64,000 bases of DNA from Lethocerus indicus (Eukaryota; Arthropoda; Insecta; Hemiptera; Belostomatidae): contig JACDQD010000001.1 in NCBI GenBank assembly GCA_019843655.1, positions 50,119,651 to 50,183,650 on the forward strand. The letters are read 5' to 3'. The notes below the pieces were generated by a model. It did not search any database and was not told where the DNA came from. It saw only the letters and a list, made by a program, of their open reading frames with translations. Of this stretch, positions 59,216-64,000 are shown one piece after another; the first letter of the stretch is position 1; each line of letters starts with the position of its first letter. The position numbers and the translations under genes were made by a program.

Positions 59216-60248
59216 ATTTTTAGGCGCGAAAATGCGGTTTCCGGGCGCAAAAATGCGGTCTTTTTGTTGAAAAACTACGGTTTGTAGGCGCAAAAATGCG
59301 GTTTTTGAGAGCAAAATACGGTTTTTAGGCGCAAAAATGCGGTTTTCGGTAGAAAAAGTACGGTGTCTAGGCGCAAAAATGCGGTTTTTGAGAGCAAAAA
59401 TACGGTTTTTAGGGGCAAAAATGCGGTTTTGGGAGCAAAAATGCGGTTTCTAGGCGCAAAAATTCGGTTTTGATAGAAAAGTACGGTTTCTAGGCGCAAA
59501 ATGCGGTTTTTGTAGAGCAAAATGCGGTTTTGAAAGCAAAATGCGGTTTTCGGCAAGTAGAAAATACGGTTTTGATAGAAAAATACGGTTTCTAGGTGCA
59601 AAATGCGGTTTTGGAGAGCAAAAATAGAAAAGTACGGTTTGTAGGTGCAATGCGGTTAGAAAAATACGGTTTTAGGGCGCAAAATGCGGTTTTGTAGAAA
59701 AAGCGGTTTTGTAGGTGCAAAAGTACGGTTTTAGGCGCAAAAATGCGGTTTTGATAGAAAAATGTACGGTTTCTAGGCGCAAAAATGCGGTTTTGGAGGC
59801 GCAAAAATACGGTTTTAGGCGCAAAATGCGGTTTTGGAGAGCAAAAATACGGTTTTTGGAAGCGAAAACGCGGTTTTGGGGAGCGAAAAAAACGGTTTTG
59901 GGGAGCAAAATACGGTTTTGGGGAGCGAAAACACGGTTTTGGGGAGCGAAAATACGGTTTTGGGGAGCGAAAATACGGTCTTTAGGCGCGAAATAGGCCC
60001 GAAAAATGCGGTTTTCAGGGCCCAAAAATCGGCTCACATATGCTGCTTTTTAAGCCCGAGAATGCTGTTTTCAGACACAAAATCGGCCCAAAAATGCGGT
60101 TTTTAGGCCCAAAATCGGAACCAAAATTCAGTTTTCAGGCCCAAAATCGGCCCGAAAATGCGGTTTTTAGGCCCAAAAAGTGCTGCGCCTTATTATTCCC
60201 ATTATAAAAGTATAAATTGAACATTTTTACCGATAAAAATATGTTAAT
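59097..60248. repeat. Direct repeats of about 60 bp flanking an F array
   Basis: 59097-59155 and 60187-60247 share attataaaagt, gtttttaccgata (with small changes) and aaatatgtt in the same order and direction. The array 59215-60180 lies between. Confidence 0.72.
59215..60180 (+). repeat. Superfamily satellite, F orientation
   Basis: Units of gagcaaaaatacggtttttg and ggcgcaaaaatgcggttt, and a purer run of ttttggggagcgaaaatacg at 59870-59965. Confidence 0.93.
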
Positions 60249-60249
60249 T

Positions 60250-61180
60250 TAGGAATTCGAAAAGAAATTCGATGTACGTGAAACATTGCAGTATTCGGCT
60301 CTTTTCTGAAATGTGGATCAAAATCCACATTTTGTATTTTTTAAAAATTTTTTTTTTGGCCGAGACAATGTGTTTTTTTATGTAAAAAAATTGATTTTTT
60401 TAGGCCGTTTTATTTTCAAAAAATCTGCCCTTTAAAAAAAACACTTTGCTTCACCGTAAAAGAGAGAATTTTAAATTTTACCGAAAGAATTTTCGAAAGT
60501 ATCCGAAAAGAACTGAAGAAAGAAGGTGTTGAGTATAAATATTTTTGACTTTGAAAAACATCCAAAGTGACTACTGAAAACGCTAATGAAGACGGCGAAC
60601 GGCCGAAAAGTCGGACGCGAAAAAATATTAATATTTCGAATATTTTATATATATATATTAATGTAATTTAAATTATTCAACTGGAACGAAGTTACCGACA
60701 GTCCGTTTTCTCTTGCGAGTCGTAAAACCTTTTTGATCTTCGTCCAGAAAGCCCTTTGAAGGGCGTAATGTATGTACGAAATATAGGGTAATGGAATAGT
60801 GTAACTTTCGTTGCATCCCCCCCCCCCCCACCCCCGATAAGCAATGCAAATACTGAATATTAAGAGGGAGAGCTTTATCCCTAATTTTTTTTTCTTCTTT
60901 ATAGGGAAATATTTTAGTTTTGAAAAAATTTTCAGTCGGTTGAAGGAAAATTTTAACTGAGACTGAGCGACTTTTCGAAATTTCCCTTCAATTAAACCAT
61001 ATCCCTTAAAACACACAAACCGGAAAAGTGGCAGAGAGTTTAAATTTTTAGCAGAATAAAATGAATTCCAAAATCAAAATGTTGATCACTTTTGGGTACC
61101 TCCTAATAATGTATAATTTTTGGGAACAATTTGAGGAACTGTCGATGCCTCGGAAATAATTCTCGTCCTTGAGGTTTTCA
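60250..61180. other. AT-rich single-copy island with one module, no gene seen
   Basis: Holds the right-end module aatgaagacggcgaacggcc (60585) preceded by aaaaacatccaaagtgacta, and a dispersed family 2 relative at 61020-61095. A 123-codon minus-strand frame (60645-61016) is Lys/Ile-rich and lacks support. Confidence 0.5.
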
Positions 61181-62325
61181 TGACCAAAATGCTGTTTTTA
61201 AGTAAAATCGGCTCTAAAATGCGGTTTTTAGGCCCAAAATCGGCCCAAAATGCGGTTTTTAGGCCCAAAATCGGCCCAAAATGAGGTTTTCATGACAAAA
61301 ATGTTGTTTTTAAGTGCAAAATCGGCTCTAAAATGCGGTTTTTAGCCCCGAAAATGCGGTCAGGCGCAAAATCGGCCCAAAAATGAGATTTATAGGCGTA
61401 AAATCGGCCCTAAATGCGGTTATTATGAGCAAAATCGGCTCTAAAATGCTGTTTTTATGCCAGAAAATGCGGATTTCAGGCCCAAAATTGCGGGTTTTAG
61501 GCGAAAAATTCGGTTTTTAGGCTCAAAATCGGCCCAAAATGCGGTTTTCAGGCGCAAAATCGGCCTAATATACTGTTTTATGCCCAAAATGCGGATTTCA
61601 GGCCAAAAAATACAGTTTTTAGGCGAAAATCGGCCCAAAATGCGGTTTCTAGCCTGAAAATGCGGTCAATCGGCCCAAAATGAATTTTAGGCGCAAAATC
61701 GGCCTAAAATGAGATTTTAGGCGCAAAATCGGCCCTAAAATGCAGTTATTATGAGCAAAATCGGCTCTAAAATGCTGTTTTATGCCAGAAAATGCGGATT
61801 TCAGCCCAAAATGCGGGTTTTAGGCGAAAAATGCGGTTTTTAGGCTCAAAATCGGCCCAAAATGCGGTTTTCAGGCGCAAAATCGGCCTAATATACTGTT
61901 TTCATGCCCAAAAATGCGGATTTCAGGCCCAAAAATACAGTTTTTAGGCGAAAAATCGGCCCAGAAATGCGGTTTCTAGCCCCGAAAATGCGGTTGGGCG
62001 CAAAATCGGCCCAAAAATGAGACTTTTAGGCGCAAAATCGGCCCAAAAATGAAATTTTTAGGCGCAAAATCGGCGCAAAAATAACGTTTTTTTCCCCAAA
62101 ATCGGCCCAAAATGTTTTTTCCAAAATCGGCCTAAAATGCTGTTTTTATGCCCTAAAATGCGGATTTCAGGCCCCAAAAATGTTGTTTTTAGCCCCGAAA
62201 ATGCGGTTTGGCGCAAAATCGGCCCAAAAAGAGATTTTAGACGCTAAATCTGCCCAAAAATCGGCCCAAAATGCTGTTTTTAGGCGCATAATCGGCCTAA
62301 AATGCGGTTTTAGGCTCAAAAATGC
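61180..62325 (+). repeat. Superfamily satellite, F orientation
   Basis: Includes a roughly 375-bp higher-order duplication: 61360-61660 resembles 61680-62000 (ggcctaatatactgttt and atgcggatttcaggcc recur in order). Confidence 0.92.
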
Positions 62326-62955
62326 ACTCTCATTTGATATAATTGTTTAAAATTGTAATTGTGACAATAAAAATAAAATGAAAAAATTAAATCTAAGCCT
62401 ATACAGTGCCGCAATTTCGAACCTAGCTGCCTTGGAATTGCCAGCAGCGCTTCATAAGTACTCTCGAGGTTCAGTATTTACACACATTTACGTTTGTATA
62501 TTTCATATGTATAATTGTATATGTATAATTGGGTAGTTTTATGACGGTCTGAAATATCATTTATACTGGCCCCGAAGTAAATCGAATCTTGTGTAAATGA
62601 TATAAATGAAATTGTCGTTCGATGGTACTCAAATTATTACGAATCCGGCTATATCCAGAGCACTGGGGGGAGGAATATATATATATATCGCCCTAGGATA
62701 GAGGACGTGATATGAAAGGGCCGGAGGACAAAGGGCCGATTCTCGGTTCCCCGGTGCGCGAAAATTCGGTACCGAAAACCGGATTCGGTACACGGGAAAT
62801 GCAACTGAATATTCATCCCGGTGGACGCGGCCCAATTCTCAATTTACCCCCGACGCAATTTTCAATTTCCCGCACCGGGCATTGTCCCCGAATTAATTAC
62901 CCAGTGGGGGGGGGACGCTGAAAATTGTGCAGATCGCAGTCAGTTTTACCGCCCC
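62325..62955. other. Single-copy island, no gene seen
   Basis: AT-rich on the left, with a short TA tract at 62677-62688, then GC-richer DNA with tcggtaccg-type motifs near 62765-62795. No coding exon recognised. Confidence 0.45.
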
Positions 62956-63835
62956 AAAATGCGGTTTTCAGGACGAAAAAATGCGGATTTCAGGCGCAAA
63001 AACGGCTCTGAAATGCGGTTTTTAGGCCCGAAAAAGCGGACTTTAGGCGCAAAATCGGCCCAAAAATGCGGTTTTTAAGGCGCAAAACGCGGTTTTTAGG
63101 CCCGAAAATGCGTATTTTAGGCGCAAAATCGGCTCTGAAATGCGGTTTTTAGGCGCAAAATGCGGTTTTTAGGCCCGAAAATGCGTATTTTAGGCGCAAA
63201 ATCGGTCCAAAAATGCGGTTTTTAGGCGCAAAACGCGGTTTTTAGGCCCGAAAATGCGGATTTTAGGCGCAAAATCGGTCCAAAAATGCGGTTTTTAAGC
63301 GCAAAACGCGGTTTTTAGGCCCGAAGATGCGGTTTGCAAAATCGGCCCAGAAATGCGGTTTTAGGCCCAATGCACTTTAGGCGCAAAATCGGCCCAAAAT
63401 GCGGTTTTAGCGCAAAAGCGGTTTTAGGCCCGAAAACTTTAGGCGCAAAATCGGCAATGCGGTTTTTAGGCGCAAAATATTTTTGGATGAGAGAACGCAC
63501 AAATGCGGTCTCCCGAAAATGCGGTTTTTAGGCGCAAAATCGGTCCAAAAATGCGGTTTTAGGCCCAGAAATGCGGATTTAAGGCGCAAAATCGGCTCTG
63601 AAATGCGGTTTTTACGCGCAAAATCGGTCCAAAATGCGGTTTTAGGCGCGAAATGCGTTTTAGGCCCAGAAATGCGGATTTTAGGCGCAAAATCGGTCCA
63701 AAATGGTGTTTTTAGGCGCAAAATCGGTCCAAAATGCGGTTTTTAGGCCCAGAAATGCGGATTTAAGGAGCAAAATCGGCTCTGAAAGTTTTTTTTAGCT
63801 GCAAAACGGCCCAAAATGCGGTTTTACGATCCCGG
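62955..63835 (+). repeat. Superfamily satellite, F orientation
   Basis: Units of gcgcaaaacgcggtttttag, gcccgaaaatgcggatttta and caaaatcggtccaaaaatgc. Confidence 0.93.
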
Positions 63836-63896
63836 CGGGAACATCCTCGTATGTATCTATTACATGGAAATATATTACTGTATTTCAATTTTATCT

Positions 63897-63898
<2 letters not shown>

Positions 63899-63960
<62 letters not shown>
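63899..63960. repeat. (TA)n microsatellite
   Basis: TA dinucleotides with one interruption near 63917. Confidence 0.96.
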
Positions 63961-63963
<3 letters not shown>

Positions 63964-64000
63964 TCTTGCAGTATGCGTTCCTGCAATATACCCGTTTTTT

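Noticed and set aside
60645..61016. 123-codon minus-strand frame
   Set aside because: AT-rich composition with poly-Lys and Gly runs from homopolymers; no family resemblance.

Overview
The window is eukaryotic nuclear DNA, most likely from an arthropod. The evidence is spliced genes with GT-AG introns, a four-exon apolipoprotein D-like lipocalin, a multi-exon gene resembling the insect/crustacean gustatory receptor family, TATA plus CAGT-type core promoters, and very long AT-rich satellite arrays. The species cannot be told from the sequence. One 100-N assembly gap lies at 10713-10812.

Layout. 1-826 is C-rich low-complexity DNA with a (TA)n tract. 826-2400 and 7095-13025 hold two related satellites (about 118-122 bp and 104 bp) that share the core ccatattccacccacaagtg. 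Nearly all other bulk DNA is one satellite superfamily built on a short motif of the type aaaatgcggtttttaggc followed by gcaaaatcggcc. I call this strand F and its complement R. It occurs as local arrays with periods of about 21, 31, 95, 106, 115 and 239 bp. A minus-strand chemoreceptor-like gene runs from 26499 down to 16529 (five exons found, C-terminal exon not found). A plus-strand lipocalin gene runs from 40881 to 50176, with a candidate promoter and untranslated leader exon at 34457-34533. A second plus-strand promoter and leader exon lies at 58566-58755, and a weaker candidate minus-strand coding exon at 53843-53982. All but one of the introns found are filled with satellite or with foldback repeats.

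Structure beyond the genes. Satellite orientation largely follows gene direction: F lies on the sense strand in the introns of both genes, and the arrays flip at the 5' end of the receptor gene (about 26.5 kb) and at the 3' end of the lipocalin (about 50.2 kb). A terminal-inverted-repeat-like module (core gctactgaagacggcgaac) recurs about twenty times. It bounds intron arrays in inverted orientation and forms a tandem run of seven large hairpins at 24885-26210. Several arrays are bracketed by duplicated single-copy sequence, including a second copy of the lipocalin 3' end at 51352-51511. Together these suggest that the arrays expand inside, or together with, terminal-repeat elements and carry neighbouring DNA with them.

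Most open frames in the window are read-throughs of tandem repeats and are not genes. No tRNA, rRNA, CRISPR array or intact transposase was seen. Exon joins were worked out by hand from splice sites, reading phase and family resemblance; no database search was possible.
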